This document shows positions 10,248 through 22,500 of a stretch of DNA of 64,000 nt, piece by piece. The number at the start of each line of letters is the position of its first letter. The first letter of the stretch is position 1. A program made the translations under genes and the position numbers. The notes below the pieces were generated by a model. That model searched no databases. It worked only from the letters and a program-made list of their open reading frames with translations, and had not been told where the DNA came from. This stretch comes from Kudoa neothunni. Taxonomy: Eukaryota; Cnidaria. The stretch is from the NCBI GenBank assembly GCA_964304625.1, contig OZ199838.1, positions 14,322,001-14,386,000 on the forward strand, written 5' to 3'.

Positions 10248-13085
10248 TATATTTTCCTGTTGTGCGTTACCGAAGAATTGGTGCCTTATCCCGTATAGCA
10301 GTGGTGGGCACTACTTTTGGTTCTGCGCGCCACATTGGCTCATTACAAAAACTTGGAGGGTCGCATTGTTGATTAAGTGTTTTCCGAAAATTTAAATATC
10401 TATTGGTGATTTTTCTAACATTTTTGGTACAATAAAAAAGTTAGTGTATAAATTAACTTAAAAAGGAACTAAATAATTTTTAGTTTCGATCGGAATAATA
10501 GATTTTATCGCTTTTCAAATATGTTGATAAATTAGATTTTATTAAACCTGGCGAATGTAATGGAAAATATGTACATAGTTCTTATTGCGTCAAACCTAAT
10601 TTATGTATGAGTATCGCATCCTCATATGTTTTTATGCTATTTAGTTATTTTTAGATTGTTTTTGTCGTGAATTGAATCTCATGTACCATTTTTTTCTGAA
10701 GTTTATGACGTGATTTTGTTTTAAGGATGTATCAGATCTTACCTCATTCACATTTACATATGATAATCATAGGTAAAACATCAGATCAGATAATAAAATC
10801 GCGTAAAATTAAAGTTTACAAATCCATAATATTCATCAAAAGTTTGTTTATTTATTTGTTTATGGAAGATAAATGCTGTCTTGGTGTTTCTAGATTTTGA
10901 AAACATGTACATGCTCGCGCGATTTTTCAGCCTCATAAACCCGTCCACGGGCCGTATAAGGTTTTGTGAGGATTAGCAATGTGAGTAATGACACTTGAAT
11001 ATTATTTACCATGAAGATAGTCATTTTAAGTAGTATTATTATTGGGATACATCACTAAAAGATAAATGAGACAATAAACAAAAATCCTGTGAACGATTAC
11101 CGACTTCGAATTTGTTAAAACTATAGAGAAATAATTCATTTTTTCATATATTTATAGACAACAGAGATTCCATGTGAATCCGAACGTGATCAACTTAAGC
11201 TTTATTTCCAGTTTATAGGTTGATTCTTTTTGAGCTAAATTTAGCTATATAATACAATTTTTAGCGACAAGTTTAAAAATGAAAAAGTTTTTGAAAAAGA
11301 AATGTATGAACAGGACGAATTGTAGGAAACAACTTTATTTCCGATTTCGTATGCGACACCGCCGAAGCTCTACAGAGATAATGTAGTACTGCAGTTTAGC
11401 TGATATTAAAAAAAATAGTTTATTCCAAAAAATGATGCATTGCTGAATTTTGATAAGAAAATTTCTCCTAACATTGGTTACAAAAATCCACTGTGAACGA
11501 ATCACACAATCTTGATAATACATTTATTTAATCTCTTCGAACTAGAGAATATTCCCTATACCCTAGATTTTTTGAAGCTCTAATTACAATACGTAAACAT
11601 GGTATATTTAAGCAGAGATAAATTATAATTCCATTCGTTGAGTGTTGAGTCATTAGTAGGCTTGCAAATTTCGGGATTTTAATTAAAAAAAATTTGTTAT
11701 ATTGTTCGTTCTCATTTTATTTTGAGAAGTAATCAACATTCTTAGATTAACTTGGTTCTCTGCATGGGTATGTTTGTGAACTATTTTATCAATAATTGAT
11801 GAACATTTTTCTCAAAAATAAATGTACTTTTTCACTTGATGATCCTGTTTTTATAATCCATCCGCATCCACGACCATCATTCAGCATACGTGAATGAAGA
11901 CACACAACTTCTCGCTTATTTGGAAGTCGGTGAGCGAATGGAAATGCATTTGGAGCACTCGGAGAAAGATCACCATAGTCGTCACTGTTATAGTATTTCA
12001 TATTTAAAATAAATATTTGACGATGATTCGAACTGTTATCAAAATTTGTTTCCCCCAAAATTCCAGAAATTTTAAAATCTAGTCATGAGGCAAGAATAGA
12101 TAACATTTAATAATCATTCATATCGTGCGAAATAAACTCGGTTAACCAGAAAAGGTTTAAGTTTAATCTCTTTTTTTAGATATAATTAGGAAACTAAGAA
12201 GTTAAAATATTAACTAAAATAATAAAAGGTAAAATCTTGAGACATTTTTCATCTGGACTATTATTTTCAAATTTATAGAAAAAGTAAAGTTTGACCTTGA
12301 CTTTCACATTAAGTGGGTGCGAAATGAGCGCGGAAATTAGCATGGGTAAGGGTGTAAAATATGGAAAGACTAACTTGATTTAATGGGACCCGAGTCTGAT
12401 TCAAATTAGGAAGTGTTGCATAAATGCGGATGATTCTCACTTAATAATTAATATTTTCTCTAAAAACAGAGTCAATAATTGAAAAGGCACTCCGAACTAG
12501 AAGCAATTACTGAGTAAGAACCAGGTTTAAATTCAAGGGCCATGAATCCTTAGTTGAGAACTAACGTGATCCATAGATTCAACACAATATTTGCAAAGAG
12601 AAGAATCGCTGTATTGGATTTATAAAAATTTTAATGCTTGCAAATAAAAACTTGAATAAATTTTATATGAAGAAAGTTCTTTTGTCCCAAAAGAAATCTC
12701 TATAACATAGGTACTACTTTCTAAATGTTACTTATGTTTACCAGTCGTAATTAGGCTCCTAAATGAACTTTCTTTAAAAGTTAAAGGTCATTTAACCGAA
12801 ATCTTGTATGTGTATATCTATTTATAGTCCATCATTATCATTTTGAGAAGAATATAATTAAATTGAATTCAGAGTATTCAACATTTCTCATAAATATTTA
12901 ATTAATATAAATTTTTAGATGTTAAAATACTCAAATTAAAATTTAAAAAGGTATCCGATGATATAAACAAGACCCCTTCGATTCGTTATTTGTAATGTAT
13001 TATTCACCATAGAAATAAAAAATACATTTATCATGTCTAGATTACAAAAAGAAATTATTTTATTGGTTATCAGGCTTTTAGCCCA
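10248..13085. other. Spacer with possible hAT-type end; no firm gene
   Basis: At 10301 the sequence CAGTGGTGGGCACTAC followed by a GCGCGCCACATTGGCTC block looks like an hAT transposon terminus, and a GC-rich patch near 10935-10960 may be near its other end; neither is certain. One GC-richer coding-like stretch at 11789-12058 is listed separately. The rest is AT-rich with no feature I can support. Confidence 0.4.
11789..12058 (-). CDS. Unassigned open reading frame, possible exon
   Basis: A minus-strand frame whose middle (about 12005-11835) is clearly GC-richer than its surroundings, as the real exons here are. It contains SPSAPNAFPFAHRLPN and CLHSRMLNDGRGCGWI. I do not recognise it. No convincing upstream or downstream exon or splice partner was found. 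It may be one exon of an unknown gene, or a decayed repeat. Confidence 0.2.
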   Translation of the reverse strand: MGETNFDNSSNHRQIFILNMKYYNSDDYGDLSPSAPNAFPFAHRLPNKREVVCLHSRMLNDGRGCGWIIKTGSSSEKVHLFLRKMFINY

Positions 13086-13747
13086 TTAACCATGATAGTT
13101 ATTTTGATCCAATTTTTCAGAGTTGCTTGGATCATATGGAGGAGGTTGAGGCATATTTGCATGTGGTGTATAACTTTCTTCGGTAGGAAAAGCTTTGTCA
13201 GGTGGGATTAGGTTGGTGTCTATGTACGGTGGTGGAGAAATATCCTGCAATTCAATTCCCGCATTATTCTCTATAAGAATATTGTCAATTTGAAAATAAT
13301 ATTTTCGAATAAACCTATTGGACGTGGAGAACTGTCTATTGTATCGTCAGATGAACATAGAACGAATTTTTTTATTAAATATACGATAAAAATTAAAATT
13401 ATAAAAATAATAATTAATCCAATTATTCTCTTATACAATATATATTTGGAATGTTTTTTATCAATTGGGATAGCTAAAAATATAATTATCGTAGGGTATG
13501 ATTAAATCTTTATACTGAAGTTGGCGCAACAATTTTTTTTTGCGTAAGGGCTCTCTGCCCAGATTGCTCTCTCTACACATGTAGTATGGGAGCAAAAGCT
13601 TTTCTTATAAGTCTTTAGTTGTTCTCGAACACATAGGCATAAGAAGCAAGGAGTTTCAGCAAACGGAACATAAAATTCCATTATATCAACTATTGACCCA
13701 TCTGGTTCCACACAATAAATTTTACCTATTTTGTAATCACGACTCAT
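13086..13747 (-). CDS. Single-pass membrane protein with VWC-like ectodomain and PPxY tail
   Basis: Exons 13747-13516, 13473-13315 and 13270-13086 close in phase and give 191 residues from the first ATG. The order is: a cysteine-rich module with the von Willebrand C pattern (YCVEPDG, then PCFLCLC, FCSHTTC and KKNCC), a membrane helix rich in I/L (RIIGLIIIFIILIFIVYL), and a cytoplasmic tail with two PPPY motifs (ISPPPYIDT and PQPPPYDPS). PPxY motifs bind WW domains, typically of NEDD4-family ubiquitin ligases. The architecture recalls DGCR2/IDD or VOPP1-type proteins, but the match is to layout rather than to one family. No signal peptide is seen at this ATG, so an upstream exon may be missing, although an in-frame stop lies just before it. 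Confidence 0.7.
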
Positions 13748-14645
13748 AATTTATGTATTTATAAAAATTGTTACTTAGTATTCTATTTACAAAAAAAATT
13801 AATGTGATTTCATATAGAATAAACCTATACATGAAGTTTTCTACGTATATGTTGAGATGATAATCTTATTAATGTTTTCATGATTATGTTCGGCAATAAC
13901 TATTGAAGGGTTCTGAATCGATCAATGTATAAAATTGTCACCAAAAAAATTTTTAAAAATTTTAATATATTATATGGTTTCATCTAAAAGGAAATCGAGC
14001 TGAAAATGAAAGTACAGTTGATTAAATTACATCTTTAATTTTTAACAAATTTTATATTCAACTCCACAGAAGTGAATAAATAAATGACAATATTATAAAT
14101 GTGTAAGTAACATTTATTTAACTAAATAAAATTCCAGTCAAAAAGAAGAAGGAAAAACGTTTAAGAAGATTATTTCTCGTGGATATAACTAATTTAATTC
14201 AATATATTTATATTGAAAATTCTGCTGTTATAATATAGATTATATTATGAACCAATGAATATACCAAATAAATGACATAAGGTGACCATAGTTATAAACT
14301 TCATACTAATTTTTTTTATTTCAAACAAAAGTCAAATTATTTCTAATATAAATGACCAACAACTGATGACTCTCCTTTGACAGTAAGGTTCATGTGATTA
14401 AATACAAACCATCACCCAGCTCCTATTTTATAAAGTAATTACCCATATAACTATAAAATATTTACCAACTCCCGTCACATCATATTATTTATTTTACTTT
14501 AGAAATTAAAAAAAGTGTTATTGGGGTTATACGCTTGTATTTAAAGGAGGCGTTTCACACTAGTGACAAAACAATGGGTTTGCTAACGTTGCCATAGATT
14601 GTTTATTTTAAAGTTGTACAGGATTTTCCAATTAATTCAAAGTAT

Positions 14646-14676
<31 letters not shown>

Positions 14677-15008
14677 CATATATTGGGATATAAGTTTTAG
14701 TAAAACACTTCTCATCTTGCTTTTTAAAAAACACGCACTATGGCAATGATTCATCGTCGTAATTTCGATTGATTTGTTTGACATTGTTTCTAAAGCTTTT
14801 CATCTTTATTTAACAGATCCATTTTTATCAATTATGTTACTATTACAAACTTCGATTTTTTGCAGTTATTTTTATTCAAATAAAGAATGAGTACAATCTA
14901 CTACATCATTCCATCATGAAGGTAAAATTTTTGTATTAGTTTATTATTTATCTCTTAAACAAAAATAATAGGATATTTTTCAAAAATGGTCTTCAATACA
15001 CCACATTA
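13748..15008. other. AT-rich spacer with TA microsatellite
   Basis: No gene is supported. A (TA)n run lies at about 14644-14682. The remainder is AT-rich unique-looking sequence that may include the 5' region of the VWC gene. Confidence 0.4.
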
Positions 15009-16010
15009 AGTGACGTGTGGTTTGTAACTTATCAGGTGTGTCGAGATTGTCGTTTTCGATTAATGGCAAAATAGAGAACAGAAATAAAAATTGAGTTAGG
15101 GCATTAAAAGAGAAATATGAAATAATAAAGTTTTTGGAAAACTAGCGAAGGAATGGGGCGGAAACAACATCGCAAACGACGCCAATATTAATGATTTTAT
15201 AAGTGATGGTAACTGTCACAGAGATGACAGGTTTCGTAAATATGATTATAGAACACGAAAAATTAATCCGTTCTAAATTGCCTCTATCATTTGTCTGATT
15301 TAAGACATTATTTTAAATATCACGGTTGAAATAGTTATAACCATCAAATGGATATTAAACGAGAAGTATTATAATTGTCAGAAAACTTAAAAATATTATT
15401 ATACCTATTTAAACCATGATATTTAAAATAACGTCTTAAATCAGACAAATGAGGTAGACAATTTGAGGTGAAATAATTCTTCGTCGTCAAATTTATGAAA
15501 ATTTTCATCTCAATTACAGTTACCATCACTTATATGGTCACTAATATTGGCATCATTTTCAATATTGTTTTCGCTGCAGGTCTTGACTAGTTTTCCATAA
15601 ATTTTATGTGCCGAGGGCAGATAACACAACAATGTGCCACTCGGGCTCAGAACCGTGTGGTAATGGGTTCAAATCCGCCAGTAGTCAGAATCTCCGGAAC
15701 CCATCGAAACGCAAGTAATTTTCAGGCCTCACAGAGCCAACCTCCTTAAAGGGATAGGGGCGGGGTTTCAAAAACGTCCTGCGATGCCTACAGCTTTAAT
15801 GGAAGAGGTCTGACCAACCAGAATTCCACAACTTAATAAGTTGCGCCAGGGGTTTTATCTTGTAATAAAAAGAAAATCGAAAAATTGTATTATTTCATAT
15901 TTCTCTTTTAAATTCCTAACTCGGTTGGTTTTTATTTCTGTTTCCCATTTCGTCACCAATCGAAAACAAGAGTCGCAACGCACACAAAAAGTTACAAACC
16001 ACGCATCACT
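15009..16010. mobile_element. Palindromic foldback transposon (long terminal inverted repeats, no transposase)
   Basis: The left arm (about 15009-15345) and right arm (about 15395-16010) are inverted copies of each other. Matching blocks include GTGTGGTTTGTAACTT (left outer end) with its complement near 15990, GGAAAACTAG (15137) with its complement near 15595, ATAAGTGATGGTAACTGT, and ATTTGTCTGATTTAAGAC. The outer ends read AGTGAYGYGTGG. The right arm is longer because a SINE of about 270 bp has landed in it. The unit would fold into a hairpin of roughly 330 bp per arm. It encodes nothing convincing, so it is a non-autonomous element whose superfamily I cannot fix. Target duplication is unclear. 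Confidence 0.8.
15609..15880 (+). mobile_element. tRNA-derived SINE inserted in foldback arm (copy 2)
   Basis: Head to tail on the plus strand: GTGCCGAGGGCAGATAAC, a B box one change from consensus (GGTTCAAATCC at 15666-15676), a shorter body than copy 1, then GTTGCGCCAGGGG and TTTTATCTTGTAATAAAAAG. It interrupts the right arm of the foldback element, so it is the younger of the two insertions. Confidence 0.8.
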
Positions 16011-16598
16011 ACAAAATAATCCATAACAAATACAATTAACTTAAAAAATATTTATGAACGATACAAACCTTTGATACTGAAAAATAAACGTCGACATTTG
16101 CGATTCCTATCTATATATCTATAAGCAGCCTAGCTTGTTGAATAATAAGTAATAAGGTGGAAAATTTGTTTCACCAAAAACTAATATCACATGAATATAC
16201 GATATCACTGAATTAATAATTAATATCATTGTAATTATAAGAAAAATTAACGATTTATACTAAAGCGCCGTTCGTTAATTTTCTAAATAAATTGAAATTA
16301 TTTAATATTCAACACCAAGAACTAGAATATTAGCAAAAGGAAACATTGTAATAAAAAATAATCACACCAAAATTAAAAATTAGATGTCAAGAGTTGGTAT
16401 CGTGCTATCCATTGAAAAGTACCACTTGTGAATAAAATTTACATAGGAAACGGCCTAAAATTATTAAAAAATAAACAATCAATCGGTCTATCTTAAATAA
16501 ATACGTATTCAGCCGTATATTGGTCTTTGCATGCGATCTTTCGTGAGTTGCTGCTCTCAATGTGTTTTAGGTTCAATGATGATCCACAAGTTAAAAAT
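16011..16598. other. Spacer downstream of VPS13
   Basis: AT-rich. A minus-strand GC-richer patch at 16570-16500 could be a further 3' exon of VPS13 or its 3' UTR; I could not tie it in by phase. Confidence 0.35.
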
Positions 16599-19500
16599 TC
16601 AACGAAATATTTTCTTTTCTCTATGCAGCAATATAAACAGTGAAACTTTATTTGAAAAAAGAGTACCATAGTAAACTGAGCAACTCTTTAAATTTTTCAG
16701 ATCGATCACAAATCGAATATACAGTTTTGGCTTGGAATGTTTAGACGGTTTTGCGCTATCTTGTACGATGTAAATTCTGCAATCCGAAACCATAATCCTA
16801 AAGCCTACGTATCCTTCACCAAGATTACAATACCATATGAGGCGTTGTTGGATGGAATAATCGGTGAGCTGTATAAACAAGGATTGTTGTCGAACAAACT
16901 CCTCATTGTAGTCGTAAAACGCTGAGCTCAATCGAAATATGTGTCGCCTTTCACGGTCCATATGAGGTTGTGGTGGAGGTGGTCTAGCAGATTCACGAAT
17001 GGCGGTAAAAGTGGCTGATGTCATATCCAGCATTCCTGCCATTATCTTGGTAACTCCACCACCAATTCCAGTACCAAGTCCAGACACAAACCCCTAAACA
17101 AATTCAAATCGATGATTCAACACAACAATCCCCACTAACCTTCAATCCTTTCGAACTGGCTCCTTGTATCGGTTTCATAATAATATCAGATATTCCAGTT
17201 TCGAAACCAGCACCAAAGCTTTGAAAACCTTCGGCTAAATGCCCCAGCCCACCAATAGGACGATTTTGATAAATACGACGAGAAATGGTGATTTCGGTGT
17301 TATCCATAGGTGACAAACGTTTTAATCTTGTGGACATGGTATCAGTAACCTAGATGGATGAGATATAGACATTTGTTTTGGGATGATTCCTCTAATTATA
17401 CAACAAAGGAACTAATAATATTTACCTTGGCAAAAGAGTCAGAAATTCCATGTGCAATATTCACAATAAGATTGGTGACATCACCCTCAAAAACCAAACT
17501 GTCCACACCCGACGAGACATCACTAATAAAACCCATTGGATTTCCGAGAGCGTTCAACGACAACAACAAATATGCCGCTTTGCTTTTGAATATATTTTTT
17601 AAGTGGTGTTTGAATCGAAGTAGGTAAGACGAGAGTAACTCTTGGGTGGGTTCCACACATAGTTCTGACACTATTAAGATCACATCTTGCACAGGAGAAG
17701 AGGGTAGGTTTAATCGTTTGTGAATCAAAGCCAAATGAGGTTCGATCTGTACCACACACGGCTTGTAACTTAGAAGTATGCTGAAATTTTTCATTTTGGA
17801 TTTTTCGCAAAAAATAAACGTTTCCATAGAGTCAAATGAAGAAGATGAAACAGACGAATTCACCATAACATTTTGGAGAAATTGTTTAGATTCCTCCAAC
17901 TTTTGAACATTTCTCATGGTGTCCTGATAATATAGAACATGCTGGCTAATTCCAACATTAAACATTTGCACCAATTTCAGTATCACCAGTTCATCCACAA
18001 ATAGACACAAATCACAGAAACCCATCGATACATCATTTATTGTGAGAAATTTCCTATTGAAGAGTTTTAACGATTGGATATCCAGTCGGAATTGATTATT
18101 GTTGGTGTCAGTTTCTTCTTGCTTCAACACAAAAATCACAAATCTATTTTGACATTCTAATATTTTGTTGTCGATCTAAAATAAAAAATTGACAAGGATA
18201 TACAAAACAGGCGCATATCATTTACCTGAGGTTCAACCAATACAACCGAAATATCACACTGATTTCGATTGCACATAGTGAGATCTATCGACGCAGACTT
18301 CACATGGAGAGAAATAATTTCTTCAGGAATTTGATTGATGAACGTAAATGCGAAGGAGCCTCTCAGTTGAATCTTAACTACATCATCAGAATACACAAAA
18401 TCCTGGTGCATGGACTGGGTGTATTGGGATTGATCTGAGATGTACTCAATATTGTCAACCGTCGCCTCAACCATTTTGTCATTGACAGAATGGTTGAGAA
18501 TGACAAATTTGTAGGTGACGCCAACAAGCCAAGCTTGAATTTGAACAGCCCCACTGCCAGGGAGAACATATTCACAGAAAAGCTTTTTCTTGCTTGTTGT
18601 AATACTTTTTTCTGGTCCCATCATCAGTAAATCATTCATGGGGCAGTTCGGATTGATAGGGTTGGTTTCAATTTGACTGGGAACATTGTACAGTGAAAGT
18701 ATTTTGTAACGTGGTGAAACATCCAATGAGGTCGGGTCGATGATCCAATAAAAAACGCCATCATCAGAAGCAGTGTTCTTGTCTACCATTGTGAGTTTCA
18801 ACTTGGAGTTTTGTGAGTTTGGTTCATACACACCACCAAGAATAGATTTGTGATTGGCAAATAGGTCGTCAGCGAGCACATAGCCATTGAAATGGTCTGC
18901 AACGTTGTGAATGAATCCTTCCGCAGTAATGTACCAAAACTGAGTGTGTTTATGGGGAATTTTCGGAGAGGCGACAATTTGGAATGACAATGTGTTGAAA
19001 TCTAGCACAATAGAATTGTCCCTTGGTTGATAGAATTGGTGTGGACCACAATCAGGAATCACATGAATATAAAAAATGTTGCAATATTTGACAAATCTTG
19101 TGAGTTTTGTTGATGGTTTTATGGAGTTGAGAGAAATAGACGAGAGTGAATCGAACAAGGTGAATGTGATAGCGGGATCCTTTGATATGTTGTCATAACC
19201 ACACGATACATAATGCAGCGGAGGGCATAAGATAGGGGTATGCTGGGATTCGAAAAATTTCACACCAGTAACAACCATCGATTGATTTTTCACCGTGACC
19301 GGTGGTAGATGTGTTGTTGCATCGAATATTTTGATCACGTAGGTGGCATCAACCAGTTGTACAACACAATGAAGAAACATCACTTGATCACCTTCAATAC
19401 TAACACAACAAACCAAAGTCGATCCCTCACAATCAACAACTAGATCATTAGACCATTGGTATGTGATATTGTTCGACGTAGGACAACAACATCTCAAGTT

Positions 19501-22500
19501 GACTGCAAAACTTTCCGCAGCATAATTGCTAGATCGATCGTTGCATATTTCAAGAGTGGAGTTTGGTGGTGCGGACGAAAATTCAAAATCATCCTGAATT
19601 GTAGAATCACTTTCAGACGATTGAAATTTTCTTCTTAAATCAACACTGAAATCGGTGTGATTTTCCACTGAAAATCGAGGCATCATTGAAATAATCCATG
19701 TTCCAATAAGAGGGAATGGAGCTTTACGTATAATTACACCAACGTCGACAGTCTTGTAGTGGTCATTGTTGTCATCAGAACGCGTAACCAGCACCCGATA
19801 GGTGGTGCATTCGACCAGTGGGATTTCTTCACACCACTCGGGAGAACAATAGGTTGGTGAGGTCAAGCTGGGTTTATATCCTTTACCTAACCTAACCTCC
19901 ATCATGATATCCTCCTGGCTGAGGGAAAAACGCGACGCCTCAGGAAATGACAACATCAAAGGATGCGAATTTTTAGCTGATTCATGCTCTGATGATTGTC
20001 CAGCAAATATATCGTCTTGATTTCTCAATTTCACCAGCAATGGAAATCTGGTTTTATTCACGAACCAACAAGGAACTGAAAGTATCAAGTAGGCTGAACG
20101 TTCTTCGTCAGCTCGGCAATAAATCATAAGGGTTAAATTCCTACCGTTGCCGTCTCTCATTTCAGCAATGAAATAGCTAAGATTGCTGTTGGAATTGAGC
20201 GGGATTGTGACAACATTTTTTTGAGTGTAGGTGTCAACAGAGAAAATCATTTTAATCGTTGAATTTGGTGGAATTCTTTCCAACAACATTGATGAACAAG
20301 CATTACACGTAGTCAACGAGTAGATTGGATGATCGTTGTCATCCAATATTTTCATCGCGATATCATATGGTAGAGAATTGTTCAGTTTGAGATAGGGTTT
20401 GAATTCGATTTCGGCTCCCACTAAAATATCGATTTCATTTTTGTCTATTGGAAGGGGATTTTCCATTGCCAACAGTGCATTTTTAAGAAAAATATTACGA
20501 CCAATGTGTGCAACACAGTATGCGTCATTGGAGAGAGATATCAATTCGGATGGGTTGGTATCGCTTGCTGCAGCTGCTGCCACCCAATTTATATGATGGT
20601 AGTCCTTATTTTTGTTACTGCTACGAACTGCACTTGAAACAATAAACATGTCGTAACGAATATATGTGATTGGAAGGTGAATCTTAGCGCCTGCCAACAC
20701 ATCCACATCATCAACGTAACGTTTGATCTTCATATCAAAAAATTTGAGAACTATTGGGTAGGATGTGTGATTGACCACTGAGAGTGGTGACACAAATGAG
20801 ACCCGTCGTATATATCCGTCCATATCGATATTGCACATTAGAATATACTTTTGATTGTCAATAAACGAATTTATGATACGATAATAACAGCCAATATTTT
20901 CTAGATTGATTGCTTCGACATAATCATGAAAACTGGGAATCAGTTGGATGTAATAGTTGGGTAACAGCTCACACTTTTCAGGCGTTGTGTAGGAGGAGGT
21001 TTGGGTTGACTGTAATGGAACCTTATAGATGATGCTGGAATTGTTGGACAATTCCAAAATGGGGCTTTCTCCTTGTAGATATTCCTCGAGTTTGTTGATT
21101 GTAGTATCTTTGTTATATTTAAGAACGAGCGAGTCGTTTTTGAGGTCGGCGGGTGACAACATTTTGACCACCATTTTTAAATGAAATCCAATTTTATTGA
21201 CAATCGAAATCACTAACCACGAAGGATCATCACTAAAGTAGTTGTCACTACCCGACTTTAAATTGCCACTAGCACTACTATTACTAACAGTAGCGCTGGA
21301 GGAGTTGGCTGAAGAAACTTTAGTGTTATTGAGTGAGATTTGCTTAGAAAGCATTTGTAAAGTTTCCAACGCGTTACAACTAAAGTTTACGTAAAGTTTG
21401 TTTGAAGAATGAATATTGATAGTTTTTTCCTTGTCACTACTCCAAACAATATCTAATCGTAATGGTTCTGTGAGCGATTCCCATGAAAGTGACACCATAT
21501 TGAAACAGTCCGTCTGCACTGTAAATGACAACAACCCACCAAAACAATCCCCGGAAGCGTAGCCTATCAATTCCGATATCTTCAGCTCGAAAATATTCAA
21601 AGCTTGATAATGCAAATGACAAATCATATTCAGTTGAATTGTCGGTATTTCAAAATGAAATTTCAAGGACTTAAGAAAACCGCCATGTGTATGAGCTGTT
21701 ACCTTTTTGGCGTCATCACCTTTAAAAATTGAGGCTTTACTTTTGAAATAGTCAACCAAAACTTTCAAATCTTGACATATTATAAGGTAGGTGGCGGGAA
21801 GATGACAACATTGCACAGGCTTGGTAAATTTTATATCTACCAAACAAATTTTTCTGGCACTCTTCTTAAGTTCAATCACAAACGAAGTAGGTTCTATGAT
21901 TTTAGCACAATGAGACTGGCTGTGCTTATTGATTTGACTGATGGATGACTTTTGTAAAGTCATGGTGGTACAATTTAATGTTACCATTTCGTTGGAGTTG
22001 AGGGATGTGACAGTACAACCCAACCCCAAGATAAATGCGTTATTTGGATTGATATGATCAAGGGTGAAATGTATTTGGAAGTATTCGATTTCTCCATGAA
22101 TATGACATGGCGTTATCTATAATTTTTTTTAATGAAAATCATATAAGCTAATACATAAGCCAATATTTTACGATTAAATTATTTAAAATTAAAATCATTA
22201 AACCACTTAAAAGCTTAATATTCATCATATTTGTGATCTAATATTTTCAAAATGTTAGATCACAGAATATACATATCAAAATAAGGTAAGAAAAATAAAA
22301 ATTTGTTCTATAACAAATATTTTTGACCATAACTATAATTATTAAATAATCATCAACATAACAATGCAGAGATTCTGTACATATCGTTATTAATAGATAT
22401 TTGTTAATTAAAAAAATCATGTTATTCTCTCTTAAAAATAGTTAAAATATTCTAAATCATATATTTAATGATTGATAAAATTTATTGTTAAAACTAGTCA

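Noticed and set aside
14644-14682. TA-rich run as an origin or AT hook site
   Set aside because: It is a plain microsatellite; similar runs at 22828 and 62016 show it is background.
15344-15529. 61-codon open frame on the minus strand
   Set aside because: It lies in the arms and hinge of the foldback element and is a by-product of the inverted repeat.
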